64,000 nt of DNA from Scheffersomyces stipitis CBS 6054 (Eukaryota; Ascomycota; Pichiomycetes; Serinales; Debaryomycetaceae). Where the stretch lies: positions 62,001-126,000 of the forward strand of contig NC_009044.1 of NCBI RefSeq assembly GCF_000209165.1. The letters are read 5' to 3'. The translations under genes and the position numbers were made by a program. Below the pieces are notes generated by a model. It was not told the DNA's origin. It saw nothing but the letters and a program-made list of their open reading frames with translations, and searched no databases. The first letter of the stretch is position 1. Every line of letters begins with the position of its first letter. This document shows, in pieces, positions 42,013-54,123 of this stretch.

Positions 42013-42316
42013 TGTTGTGGATCAATTGGGGAGTGTTTTCGATAAGTTTGGAAAACTGGAGAAAGAGGAAGGTTGAACTGGTATTGATGTCTGGAAATTT
42101 GTGTCCAAATTTTTCAGAGACGTGGTGAATTTGTCCGAACACGACTTGAAACGCGACATGGAAAGAACGACATTTTTCCAACCAACTTGCAAAGCACAGA
42201 ATATGATTTATTCATATTGCGACATTTACCTATTGTAGTTGCTTTCTACAAATTGTTTAATTGTTGTTTGAACTTTTGTTTGTAGATTCGTTTTTCTGTT
42301 TCTGACAGAGTCCATA
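42013..42316. other. Divergent promoter SUB2 / mitochondrial gene
   Basis: Contains TGCGACAT (the reverse complement of ATGTCGCA) near 42214-42221, about 100 nt from the start of the mitochondrial-type gene. The same 8-mer occurs three times upstream of TIM11. Confidence 0.5.
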
Positions 42317-42769
42317 ATGTTGAGAGTTGCATTCCGGAGTTTGACCTCGGTCCGAGTTGCTGTTCCTAGTATTGCTTCTAGATCTGTTACTGGATCTGTA
42401 GCTGCGCAAATCAGATCTTTTTCTTCATCTACACCTGTCAGCTTCTTTAACAGAACCAACAAGCCTGGCGAGTTCACTGAGGAGCAGGCCGAGAGAATAA
42501 AGCGTTTCGGCGATGTTTTAAAGGCAAACCCTGAGTTGAGCCAACTTTTGGACGGATTCCAAACTCTTTTGGTGGAAAAAGGAATCCAGACGGCCGGAAA
42601 GCCACCTTCTTTGACTCAGATGATGAAAATGTTGGCTGATAAAGATATCAGGGACCATTTAAGCCAACTCAAAGATTGTTTGGAGAGATCTGACGTAAAG
42701 ATCAACCAGCAGGACTTGAATGCATTAACGGACTTCTATCTTGCCCAGAAGAAGAGTGAGATGAAGTAG
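42317..42769 (+). CDS. Small mitochondrial protein of unknown function
   Basis: 150 residues. The first 45 are rich in Arg, Ser, Val and Ala with no acidic residue, a textbook presequence, with a likely cleavage near RSF-SSST (about residue 33-36). The mature part is helical: FTEEQAERIKRFGDVLKANP, then LLDGFQTLLVEKGI, and a C-terminal DLNALTDFYLAQKK. I do not recognise the family. It has no cysteines of note and no TM, so a matrix or membrane-peripheral protein is likely. Mitochondrial import is inferred from composition only. Confidence 0.7.
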   Translation: MLRVAFRSLTSVRVAVPSIASRSVTGSVAAQIRSFSSSTPVSFFNRTNKPGEFTEEQAERIKRFGDVLKANPELSQLLDGFQTLLVEKGIQTAGKPPSLTQMMKMLADKDIRDHLSQLKDCLERSDVKINQQDLNALTDFYLAQKKSEMK

Positions 42770-43022
42770 GCTAAGAAAACTTGTACATAGTAAAAGTTAT
42801 ACGTATCTGTATAATGCTGAATATATTATAAGAAGTTAAATCAAGGTAGTATCATCTGAATGAAATCAAACACAATATTGGAATCAGCACACCAAATAGC
42901 ACTATGTATTTAAGAGCATTAATTATGAACCGTGAAGCTCACATAGTTGAACTAATGGATACGATACGCTATGAGCTATTATACTACTATTTGCACTCTA
43001 TACGGTATTATCCACCTAATAA

Positions 43023-43856
43023 TTACTTCTTCTTTGCAAATGAAGCAGAGATCACCGCAGCTTCTTCTACACCTCTGGCAATACCTGCCCTGACACCTGC
43101 GTCTTCCATCTTCAACAAACCACCGATGGTAGTTCCTCCAGGTGTACACACCATACTCTTCAATGCAGCAGGATGGTCTCCAGTTTCAAGAACCATTCTG
43201 GCAGTACCTTCCATGACCTTGGCAGCAGATAACTTGGCTACTTCGAATGGCAAGCCCATACGAACACCTCCGTCAATTAAAGACTCCATCATTAACAAAC
43301 AGAAGGCTGGACCAGAGCCAATGAGCGCAGTTGCGGCGTCCATGTTCTTTTCGGGGATCTTGAATGCCTCTCCAACAGTGCCAATCAACTTCAACACCAA
43401 GTCTTCGTACTTAGCTTCAGCTTCTGGCGAAAACGAAATACCAGCAGTACCACATCCGAAACGCGCTGGGGTGTTGGTCATAACCTTGGCCACATAGGGG
43501 GTGAAAATTGTCAATTCAGAGATAGTAGTTCCAGCCAATAAAGAAATGAGCAACTGTTTTCCAGTCAAAGAGTCCTTGACCTCATCATAAATAGTCTGGT
43601 ACATGAATGGCTTACAAGCAAGGATAATAACGTCGGCTTGGGAGACAGCCTTTCTGTTCGATTCCAAGCCGAACGAATGCTCAACGATGGGGCTGTTCAA
43701 AGTCTCTAGAGCCAAAGTAGCTGCTGCTTCAGTTGTGTTGCAGGCAATAAGCTTAGCTGGAAAGGGTTCAACCTTGGATTTGAGAATGGCTGAAGAAACG
43801 GCCGTGCCCATCACTCCACAGCCCAAAACGGTAATGGTGTAGTCTTTCAAAGTCAT
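43023..43856 (-). CDS. PRO3: Pyrroline-5-carboxylate reductase Pro3
   Basis: 277 residues. N-terminal Rossmann motif ITVLGCGVMGTAVSSAIL binds NAD(P)H; ADVIILACKPFMY and SLLAGTTI follow. The C-terminal signature includes AATALIGSGPAFCLLMMESLIDGG and VCTPGGTTIGGL, the P5CR hallmark. It reduces P5C to proline, the last step of both proline synthesis and cytosolic arginine conversion through CAR2. S. cerevisiae Pro3 has 286 residues. No signal; cytosolic. The ATG at 43856 starts right at the Rossmann fold. Confidence 0.95.
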   Translation of the reverse strand: MTLKDYTITVLGCGVMGTAVSSAILKSKVEPFPAKLIACNTTEAAATLALETLNSPIVEHSFGLESNRKAVSQADVIILACKPFMYQTIYDEVKDSLTGKQLLISLLAGTTISELTIFTPYVAKVMTNTPARFGCGTAGISFSPEAEAKYEDLVLKLIGTVGEAFKIPEKNMDAATALIGSGPAFCLLMMESLIDGGVRMGLPFEVAKLSAAKVMEGTARMVLETGDHPAALKSMVCTPGGTTIGGLLKMEDAGVRAGIARGVEEAAVISASFAKKK

Positions 43857-45165
43857 TCTGATAAGTCGTTTCCGAGTTTAATTGTGGTTCAACTTTCAAA
43901 GGTTGCAATTTTCGTACCAATTGAGCTGGTTAAAGATGAAAAATCAGTCGTCCATTCTCAATGACTGATTTTATATGGGGTACTTTGATAGGAATTTTTC
44001 AGTTCGCTGTGACGTGCCGTTTTCGGCGCGCGCATACAGAGCCAGAATCTGGAAAGTGCCTGAACGGTCGAGATTAAGCTGGCAGAGTTGAGGAAGCCTT
44101 CTGCGAGACGGATCTGTAGAAGATATTGAGACACAATGTATAAGCTGCTGTTAGTATTGCTAATTGTTGCCCTTTCCAGATGCTATTCCCGTACGGCAAA
44201 ATGGACCGACGTATATTGGTAGCGCCGCTTCAACTAGCAGGTGAAACGGTACAAGCTGATAAAGAGATTTAGTTCTCTATTCTCGCTCGTAATCTCTAAT
44301 TCTTCCTTAACTATACAGGCTCATTTCTGGCCAATTTTTCCATCTTTTCGTTTCACTACAAGCCACTTCCGTGTTTTTATATGGTAGCGCTGTTCGATGT
44401 AAGCAATTGGACCGATTGTCGGATCAATAGAATTGGGCACTTTGTTGTTGTGAATATCTTCATGACAGTCCATACCGTTCACAATTAGGGCATCAAGCAA
44501 TCCGTCTGGAATTAATCTAGCAGTGCTAAATCGAAAAACCATCTCTGCGGCCGCTCCTGCAAGTTATATCCCAAAGCGGCAATCGAGATGCCAGTGCTCG
44601 CAACGGCATACGCAAAAAAGTCAGACTATGTTCCAGGGATTGTTCAATAGTTGAAAGTTAAGGCAGCTCAAAAAGTTACCGTAGATTCTGCCAACTGGAC
44701 AAGTGTCTGAAACTACGGTAAAATTACTGCTGTCAAGTTGTGTCTGTCTTGAATTTTCTGTCTGAAGCAATTATCTTTCTGTCAGACAAACGTTCTTATA
44801 CTGGGGAGTTTTGACTTTTTGTCGGAGTTGCGTAGTGTCTGTGTAACGCAATTGTGCATTCTCCGCTAATATCAGAATCCATATTTTTGCTAAAGAGAGC
44901 TGAAATTGAAATTCTGCAATTTTGTAATTACACCATTATCTCCTGCTATTTGAAGCCGGTTCTGACGCTGCTGTTAGGTAATATTGACTCGGCTGACATT
45001 GATATTGGTTTCTAGTTGTTTTATCGCTTCTGCCGTTGGCTCTGTGCGATTTTCTATCATTGGCTGGATTGGCTAGATTAGCCCTAACTAAGTTCAGAAG
45101 TTCCAGAGTTTTTTGGCTGGTATTTCGTTTCCATTTCGTGTCTATTGTAATTCGTAGTAGCTCAA
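43857..45165. other. Long intergenic PRO3 / JHD2
   Basis: 1.3 kb. Includes a GC-rich spot (GGCGCGCGC near 44027), a NotI-type sequence at 44550 and the 73-codon minus-strand ORF at 44321-44542 listed separately. No RNA gene recognised. Confidence 0.5.
44321..44542 (-). other. Unassigned 73-codon ORF, possible fragment
   Basis: Encodes 73 residues with a basic C-terminus (YHIKTRKWLVVKRKDGKIGQ). Composition looks more protein-like than the surrounding noise and is reminiscent of the tail of a retroelement polyprotein, but I cannot match it. Could be a relic or chance. Confidence 0.2.
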
Positions 45166-47925
45166 ATGTTTGACAAGCTGTTACTAACTCCGTGTCCAGT
45201 TCTCCGTCCCTCGGAAGAAGAATTTGGTGATCCCATCGGATACCTCTCTCGGAAGGACATAAGTGCACTTGGTGCTGAGTATGGTATTGTCAAAATTGTG
45301 CCTCCAGACTCGTGGAAGCCCCCATTTATGATTTCTGATGACTTTCGTTTCCACACAAGACTCCAGAAGCTCAGCGACTTGGGTTTGTCGACTCGGTGCC
45401 GCAAGTTCTTTCGAGACAATATCAATCGGTTTATGAAAATGCGTAGAAAGCGACCCTTGCGATTGTACTTCCGGGCCATCGATCCTTTGGTTCCGACTAG
45501 ATTTATCAAGGTCTACTACTACGATCTTTATGTAGCAGTAGACAACCATGGGGGCTACGACAAGATGACGTCCGAGTCGTGGAGTAAAGTGAATAGCCAG
45601 TTTGGAGTCGCTGCTGACTCAAATCGCATACGAGACGTATACGAAGCCAACTTGCTTCCCTATGCGAGCTATATAGATCATAACAACTTCAACTACCATT
45701 TCCCTCAGAGCGATCTGGAAGACGAGTTTGACAATTGCTTAATCTGTGGGAAACACGACAGACCCTCTAGAACTTTGCTCTGCGACAATTGCGACAACCC
45801 TTATCATATGGACTGTCTACCTACTCCGCTAGATGACATCCCAAATGGCAATTGGTACTGCGACAAGTGTGTCATCGGAACTGGTGAGTATGGCTTTGAA
45901 GAAGAGGTCGATGTTAAATACACCATCGATGAGTTCGAGAACGAGTGCGAGCAGTTCAAGCAGGAGTTTGAGGAAAAGTATAACCGTGGAGAGCCTCTAA
46001 CTGTGGATACCATCGAAAAGCGGTTCTGGGACTTTGTAGAAGCGCAGAACTCAGAAATACAAGTCAAGTACGGAGCGGACATTCACAACTTGGTGCCTGG
46101 TCAGATCAGTGGATTCCCTATGGAAAATACTCCGGGTATTAATGCTAAGGACCTGGAGTCCCAGAATTATATCAACCATCCTTTCAATCTTACAAGACTT
46201 CCATTTGCAAAAGGGTCGTTGCTTAACTACATTAACACGAGCATTTCTGGAATGACGGTACCCTGGATCTACGTTGGCTCTTTACTCTCGACTTTCTGCT
46301 GGCATGTAGAAGACCATTACACTCTTTCTGCTAACTACTGTCATATGGGAGCCACTAAGAAATGGTACGGTATCCCATCGTCACAAGCGAATCAGTTCGA
46401 GAAATTGATGAGAGAGTCAGCTCCAGATTTGTTCAAGCGTCAGCCGGACTTGTTGCACCAACTTGTGACTTTGATGTCGCCCATGAAGCTAGTGGAAAAT
46501 GGGATCCGTTGTGTTTACGCTGATCAGAATCCGCGAGAAATGGTGATAACTTATCCTAGAGTGTATCATGCTGGTTTCAACTGTGGATTCAACTTCAACG
46601 AAGCTGTCAACTTCACCATGAACTGCTGGCTTGAATTCGGTGAAAGATCTATCAACGATTACCTGTTGATCGGCAAAGAAAATGTGTTTAATCACTACAA
46701 GTTGATTGAAAACATCCTCAAGGCTTTCAACAAACAAAGAGGAAGCATCAGTCGAGAAGAAATTGACGTAGTCAAACGAAGCTTGCTAAGTTTCGAGTCC
46801 TATATACTCAAGCAGAATGACCTTCTTTCACAAATCGACAAAACAAAGCTTGTCCAGGAGTACATCCCCAAGAAGTTTTCACCAAGAAAGTTTGAAGAAG
46901 AACAGGCTGGTATTTATTCCACTGATGGTGATGATGAAGAGGACTTGTGTGATTTGTGTAAAACCCATCTTTCGTATCAGTATTGCATCGTCAACAATAG
47001 GAACCATAAGTTTCGGCAACATCTCGCTTCTACAGCTCCTGCGTTTGCTATTAATTCTGCTACTGATACTGCTGCTGCTGTTGCTAATACTAATGCTGCT
47101 AATACTACTGCTACTAATTCTGCTACTAATAGTGTAGTCACTAATTTTGCTGATAATACTGCTATTAATGCTTGTTCTAGTAGTAGTGTTCCTACTGTTG
47201 CTGCTACTAGTTCTCCTTCCATTGCGCCAGCATCCACTACTGTTATAAAGCAAGAGCCTACAGAGATCAGAAGAATTACAATTCAACAGCTTCTCACACC
47301 AGATTCGTCGCCGTATGAATCAAAGAAAACGTTTGAAGAACTGACTGTAGATGTCGGCAAATTGGCTACTTCAGAAGCTGCTCTCAGTATGTCGAAGTTG
47401 AATGAAACAAAGACGGCAGAGACAGGTAGTAAAGCCGATGCAGGTAAAGGCGAAGATAAAGGCGAAGATGAAGGTGATGATGAAGACGACGAATCAAAGT
47501 TATGCATGATGGAACAATTCGACGAATTGATAAATAACGCAAAGAGAGCAGCTTCGGAAGAATTACAAAATACGGAGTCTGGTCAAAAGAGACGGCACTC
47601 TCGTCGTTTACAGGAACTACCAAAGGTTCAAGAAATAAAGAAAGAGAAAGAAGGTGTCCAGACAGTTGCTAAACGTCGTTCCTCTAGGCCAACTGGGAAA
47701 ATGACTGGGAAAATGATGGCTGTGCAACAACGTTCAGAAATCAAGCAGTTGAACGAAAAGGACACCATCAGGCTATGCTTATCGTGCTTTATTAAGACAT
47801 ACGAAAATAGCGATGGAAAGGTACCAGTTCCTGAGGAATCCATTCTTCATTTTGAGAGTTATCCTTCGCAATTGAAAGAATTGGTGAAGCTGACAAAGAG
47901 AAATATCAACGAATTGTTCTTGTGA
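45166..47925 (+). CDS. JHD2: KDM5/Jhd2-type histone H3K4 demethylase
   Basis: 919 residues. JmjN near 8-50 (CPVLRPSEEEFGDPIGYL), an ARID-like region near 100-165, a PHD finger near 191-235 (CLICGKHD ... LLCDNCDNPYHMDC ... WYCDKC), then JmjC. Iron ligands H380 and E382 (WHVED) and H468 (YHAGFNCGF) are present, so it should be active. A C5HC2 finger begins at C595/C598 and seems to finish around C871/C874, split by about 250 low-complexity residues. S. cerevisiae Jhd2 (728 aa) has JmjN-PHD-JmjC; Ecm5 has the PHD after JmjC, so this order fits Jhd2/KDM5. It removes di/trimethyl marks from H3K4. The ATG at 45166 gives a complete JmjN. Confidence 0.87.
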   Translation: MFDKLLLTPCPVLRPSEEEFGDPIGYLSRKDISALGAEYGIVKIVPPDSWKPPFMISDDFRFHTRLQKLSDLGLSTRCRKFFRDNINRFMKMRRKRPLRLYFRAIDPLVPTRFIKVYYYDLYVAVDNHGGYDKMTSESWSKVNSQFGVAADSNRIRDVYEANLLPYASYIDHNNFNYHFPQSDLEDEFDNCLICGKHDRPSRTLLCDNCDNPYHMDCLPTPLDDIPNGNWYCDKCVIGTGEYGFEEEVDVKYTIDEFENECEQFKQEFEEKYNRGEPLTVDTIEKRFWDFVEAQNSEIQVKYGADIHNLVPGQISGFPMENTPGINAKDLESQNYINHPFNLTRLPFAKGSLLNYINTSISGMTVPWIYVGSLLSTFCWHVEDHYTLSANYCHMGATKKWYGIPSSQANQFEKLMRESAPDLFKRQPDLLHQLVTLMSPMKLVENGIRCVYADQNPREMVITYPRVYHAGFNCGFNFNEAVNFTMNCWLEFGERSINDYLLIGKENVFNHYKLIENILKAFNKQRGSISREEIDVVKRSLLSFESYILKQNDLLSQIDKTKLVQEYIPKKFSPRKFEEEQAGIYSTDGDDEEDLCDLCKTHLSYQYCIVNNRNHKFRQHLASTAPAFAINSATDTAAAVANTNAANTTATNSATNSVVTNFADNTAINACSSSSVPTVAATSSPSIAPASTTVIKQEPTEIRRITIQQLLTPDSSPYESKKTFEELTVDVGKLATSEAALSMSKLNETKTAETGSKADAGKGEDKGEDEGDDEDDESKLCMMEQFDELINNAKRAASEELQNTESGQKRRHSRRLQELPKVQEIKKEKEGVQTVAKRRSSRPTGKMTGKMMAVQQRSEIKQLNEKDTIRLCLSCFIKTYENSDGKVPVPEESILHFESYPSQLKELVKLTKRNINELFL
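47038..47215 (+). repeat. GCT/ACT/AAT trinucleotide-rich tract inside JHD2
   Basis: Coding low-complexity tract of Ala, Thr and Asn codons, with repeated GCTACT, AATACT and GCTGCT units. It lies within the insert that splits the C-terminal zinc finger. Confidence 0.7.
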
Positions 47926-49110
47926 TTTAGTATTTAGTGAATAAAATAGAGTCCAATGAGAATATTGATCACGTCGAATGTAGTTTCGGTCTGGAGCTCA
48001 TTGCAGCCACGGCTAATTAGATTTCAGATCCTTATATGTTCGAGGATAAAGGTTGCATATGAGTATATATGAGTTTATAATAGTAGCTGTTCGAAAATAA
48101 TTTCTTTTTTATTAAACTACTTCACAATTCTGTACTCGCTCTATTGAAATGAAACAGCTAAGTTTTTAAAATAAAGCTGGACGATTCGTAACCGTCATAT
48201 CGTGGTTTAGAGCCCCAACTTTTTAAAGTGGTTCCAGGATTTTGCACCCAAACTTGGCCTGCATCGGATAAATCAGGAATGTGCTTCAAATTGTTGGTTA
48301 AGCTGGTCAGTGTTCAGTGATCGTGTGAATAAAGACTAAAAGTATCGATCAGAGCGATGGAGCTGTTTCAAAGAGTAATTGTCTTGTTTGAGTTGTCGAG
48401 AATCGATATTGTCAATTTTCATCCAATTTGAATCTTTTTCAGACCAGAAAAGCAGCTTGCTCTACGTTAACTGTACCAATAATTGTTTTGACACACAAAA
48501 CAGGCCTTTGTTTCTATCTGTGTCAATTCCTCTTTCATACTACTTGCCTTCGACACTCTCATATGTGTTTACCTCTGGTCAATTCGTCTTCATTTTCCAG
48601 TGGGCTTCGTGGTTCGCTGTGTCTTATTGGCACCTCGGTTTTCCGGAATTCGCGCGATCGGCCAGAAATTAGCCATACAAGCAAGAGCATTAACGAGCTA
48701 GCAAAAGAGCCACATTGGTAATCTACTCAGCTAAATAAACTCTCCCAAAAAGGGTAATCCTCCCAATTACACTCGCTCAGACTCCTGGCCATTTTTTTCA
48801 CAAATTTTACCAGCCGTCAAAATCACCAATCAACTTCTCCACCACCTCTCGTTCTCTCGCTTTACATCCGACCTACCGGTCCACCAATAGCATCTGCCAA
48901 TGGATCAGTGAGTGCGTGCACACAGCACCCCGACCCACCAGAAAAAAAGTCGCCATTCTCGTCGTTGATTGGCCAGTCGCTCGGAGTGCGCAGTATCCGG
49001 CAGTTTTTCGCCAGACACTAGAAAAACTGGAAGCTTCGTCGTTGTTGAAAATTCCAATACTTCTTTTCTTCTCCAGTTCGGAATCTTCTTATTACCAAAG
49101 TCTAACCACG
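47926..49110. other. Long intergenic upstream of ATP2
   Basis: No supported gene. The distal part is AT-rich; the proximal 300 nt holds several CCAAT boxes (listed separately) and pyrimidine-rich sequence ahead of the ATP2 start. Confidence 0.6.
48826..48972. promoter_or_regulatory. CCAAT-box cluster upstream of ATP2
   Basis: CCAAT at 48826-48830, 48884-48888 and 48897-48901, plus ATTGG at 48968-48972. Hap2/3/4/5 binds CCAAT and activates respiratory genes in yeasts, so this is a likely control region for ATP2. Confidence 0.55.
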
Positions 49111-51137
<2,027 letters not shown>

Positions 51138-51577
51138 AGCGTTGACTGATAATTATTTATTATTCACATTCTCCGCATCATCGTCATAGTGACATTTTTA
51201 CATATACACAAAACGGTAAAGAGAAATGATATATGACTTGAAGTTCATAATTTATATTATTCAGTTTTATTAGTTTTTATTGTTTCTTCTTGACTTGTTT
51301 CAAAAAGCAAAAGAAAATTATTACGTTTATTTTAGATTGTGGGGTTGTAGAAGATAGATTAGAATGGTAGCAAGAGTAGCGCTCATTGTCGACATGATGC
51401 TGTTAGAGACGATGTTACTGTAGAAGCTTTTCAAGTTGATTTTTCAATCTCGAATTTTTCAAATCTATATTAGTGGCGATTTCTTAGCGCATTTGAGAAT
51501 GTCGCGTTCTCCACTCTTTAAATTTTTCAGTGCCAAAAAGCTTATGTGTTCTTCTTCTTTCTAACAGAGCTATCACC
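51138..51577. other. Intergenic ATP2 / STE24
   Basis: AT-rich ATP2 3' region and STE24 promoter. An ATGTCGCG lies near 51498-51505, one base from the TIM11 8-mer. No ORF. Confidence 0.55.
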
Positions 51578-53061
51578 ATGTTTAATTTGGCACAAGTAAG
51601 TATAGCTGAGCTGACAATTGCGAATAATGCATGATTCTCTACGAGAATCTCCATTTTTAGAGCTTTTTTTCGTTTGTTTTTTTCAATTTTATTGTGTAAT
51701 TGCTAACTTTTCATTAATAGTCGCTCTCTTTTCTTGATTCTCCCTCCATCAATTGGAAGCTCATAGTGGCTCTGTTGACCGTGGGCCAATATTTGTTTGA
51801 AAACTACTTGCTGTCTCGTCAGTATGCTGTCCTCAAGCGTAAATCGCCTCCCGCTTCCATCAAGGCTGAAGTAGACCAAGAGACTTTCGACAAATCTCAG
51901 GCTTATTCCAGATCCAAGGCTAAGTTCGGAATCTTTTCCAGTACCTTTGGTTTGGTGCAGAACTTGGCTATTCTCAATTGGGATTTGTTGCCATGTTTGT
52001 GGGATCATTCTGGCAAGTTAATGGCCAAATGTTCGTTCTTGTTGCCTAAATTTATGGGTGGAGTTATCACTCATTCGCTTTTCTTCTTCTCGACTTTTCT
52101 GATTATTTCGACTGTATTGAGCTTGCCTTTGTCATACTACTCCAACTTCGTATTGGAGGAGAAGTACGGCTTCAACAAGCAAACTGTTGGCTTATGGCTC
52201 TCGGATACTGCCAAGGGCATAGCTTTGAGTGTCACATTGGGTTCTCCTGTCATTGCTGGTTTCTTGAAGATCATCGACTACTTTGGTCAGTCGTTCATCT
52301 TTTACACGATGGGTTTTGTTTTAGTAGTACAGTTGGTGGCTATGACTATTTTTCCTACTTTGATCCAACCGTTGTTCAACAAGTTCACACCTTTGGAAGA
52401 CGGCGAGTTGAAGACTGCAATTGAAGAATTAGCTGTGAAACAGGAATTTCCTTTGACCAAGTTGTACGTGATTGATGGTTCCAAAAGATCCTCTCACTCC
52501 AATGCCTACTTCACGGGTTTGCCCTGGTCTAAGCAGATCGTCTTGTTTGACACCTTGATCGAGCATTCAACTATCCCAGAGACTGTAGCTGTGTTGGGTC
52601 ATGAAATCGGTCACTGGAAGTTGAATCACTTGCCCAAGATGTTGCTCTTTGCCCAGTCACAATTGTTCTTGATGTTTTCGATGTTTGCTGCTTTTGTCAA
52701 GAACAACTCGCTTTATACTTCCTTTGGCTTCAGCACCCAGCCAGTTATAATTGGCTTCATTTTGTTCAACGATGTCTTCCAGCCAGTTGATGCTGTGTTC
52801 CAGTTTGCCATGAATTTGTTGTCAAGAAAGCATGAATACGAAGCTGACGAGTATGCTAAAGGTTGCGGCTACGGTCCAGACTTGTCCACCTCGTTGCTTA
52901 AGATGTTCTCTGAAAACTTGTCTACCATGGATGCCGATTGGTTGTATTCTTCTTACCATCACTCTCATCCTATCTTGCCTGAGAGATTGAGCGCTTTGGG
53001 CTATGTTTCTGAAAAGAAGCTTGGCAAGGAAATCAAGATCAAGCCAGAAAAGGAAGACTAG
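51578..53061 (+). CDS. STE24: CAAX prenyl endoprotease Ste24, two exons
   Basis: Exons 51578-51595 (only six codons, MFNLAQ) and 51721-53061; 452 residues, against 453 in S. cerevisiae. The 125-nt intron has donor GTAAGT, branch TGCTAAC at 51701-51707 and acceptor TAG. Exon 2 begins SLSFLDSPSINWKLIVA. The zinc-protease motif HEIGH starts at about residue 300, and the distal ligand region RKHEYEADEYAKGCGY follows. Multiple TM segments; ER and inner nuclear membrane. It cleaves farnesylated a-factor precursor twice and also clears clogged translocons. Conserved RSSHSNAYFTGLPW is diagnostic. A CTG at 51811 falls where S. cerevisiae has Thr. Confidence 0.95.
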
Positions 53062-53391
53062 AAGTCAAGCCTGAATAGGTCTGGGATTGGTAGGTTCTAA
53101 GTAAGGCAAAATTTTGAAGGGTAGAAATAGCCTTTTTTCAAGCCTTTTAGGATTGGAATCTGGAAAAATTAGTATCAGTTCATCTCAAATATAAATATTA
53201 TTGTCAGCTGAAAAGAAATCAAGTTGAGTAGTAGTTGTAAATGAGGTAAAAAGTTTGTTTGAAACAGAAATTCTAGTTATGAGAGTGACACGAGAGCTCT
53301 TCAAGATGATTTAGTTACAAGACTAGATGATAGTTTTTATTTCTTCATGATATTGATATTACTACTATATTACATATACTACATATTCTTT
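53062..53391. other. Convergent intergenic STE24 / LUC7
   Basis: 3' ends of both genes. AT-rich, with no ORF or structure noted. Confidence 0.6.
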
Positions 53392-54123
53392 CTACTTGAA
53401 ATAGCCCAGGCGTTTAAACTTATGAACCAATTCATCGTAAGCTTGTCTCATCTGGACGTAACCCAAGTGAGTCTTTCCAATGAGATGATCTGCTAATCTT
53501 CTATCACTATCAAGTCTAGACAAATAAGCACCACAACCTTCACAAACCTGTAACTTCTGCTGAGAAGTCTGGCCAATATTTTCGATGATGTTTCTGACTG
53601 ACTCTGCTAAATGCTCTCGTTGTTTGCAGAGATCTCCGAGTTTGACCGATTCATGGAGCGATTTGTCAATTTCGTTCTTTTCCATCAAATACGAGATCTC
53701 CTGGGTCATGAGCCCGATCTTTACATCCAAGCTGTCCAATTCCTTGGTGATAGTCTCGATCTTCTGTTGTTCCTCAGGTGTCGTATGGGTGAGTCTTTCT
53801 TGCGCTATGGCGATGGCTTTATCCAAGTCGTGGATATACTTCTTGAGAATATTGTAGTATTCGTACTCGAAGTCGGGGAAAGACTCTCCGAGCTTTCTCG
53901 TACGATACTCGTATTCAAGCTTGTGTTTCTGTAGATGCAATTTTGGACACTTTCCCAAGTCCTGCTTGGTAGCCACAAAGAGGTCGTGAGGACATACGCC
54001 TACGAGAAAACTCTTGCAAACTCTAGAGGAAGTGAGCTCTGGCTCTTTTCTTCGGGTCACAGGCGAGATGAGCGAATCTCGGCCCATAAGTTGCTCGAGT
54101 AGAAGCCGCTGTTCGTACGCCAT
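53392..54123 (-). CDS. LUC7: U1 snRNP protein Luc7
   Basis: 243 residues. The first zinc finger is the CCCH type (CKSFLVGVCPHDLF ... CPKLH, residues 36-62). A long helical region follows (about 85-190). The second finger is C2H2 (CEGCGAYLSRLDSDRRLADH ... H, about 194-218), and the tail is basic. This matches S. cerevisiae Luc7 (261 aa), a U1 snRNP component that stabilises the U1-5' splice site helix and influences use of weak donors. The N-terminal QLLLEQLMG helix is conserved. Nuclear. Divergent from the F-box gene. Confidence 0.93.
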   Translation of the reverse strand: MAYEQRLLLEQLMGRDSLISPVTRRKEPELTSSRVCKSFLVGVCPHDLFVATKQDLGKCPKLHLQKHKLEYEYRTRKLGESFPDFEYEYYNILKKYIHDLDKAIAIAQERLTHTTPEEQQKIETITKELDSLDVKIGLMTQEISYLMEKNEIDKSLHESVKLGDLCKQREHLAESVRNIIENIGQTSQQKLQVCEGCGAYLSRLDSDRRLADHLIGKTHLGYVQMRQAYDELVHKFKRLGYFK

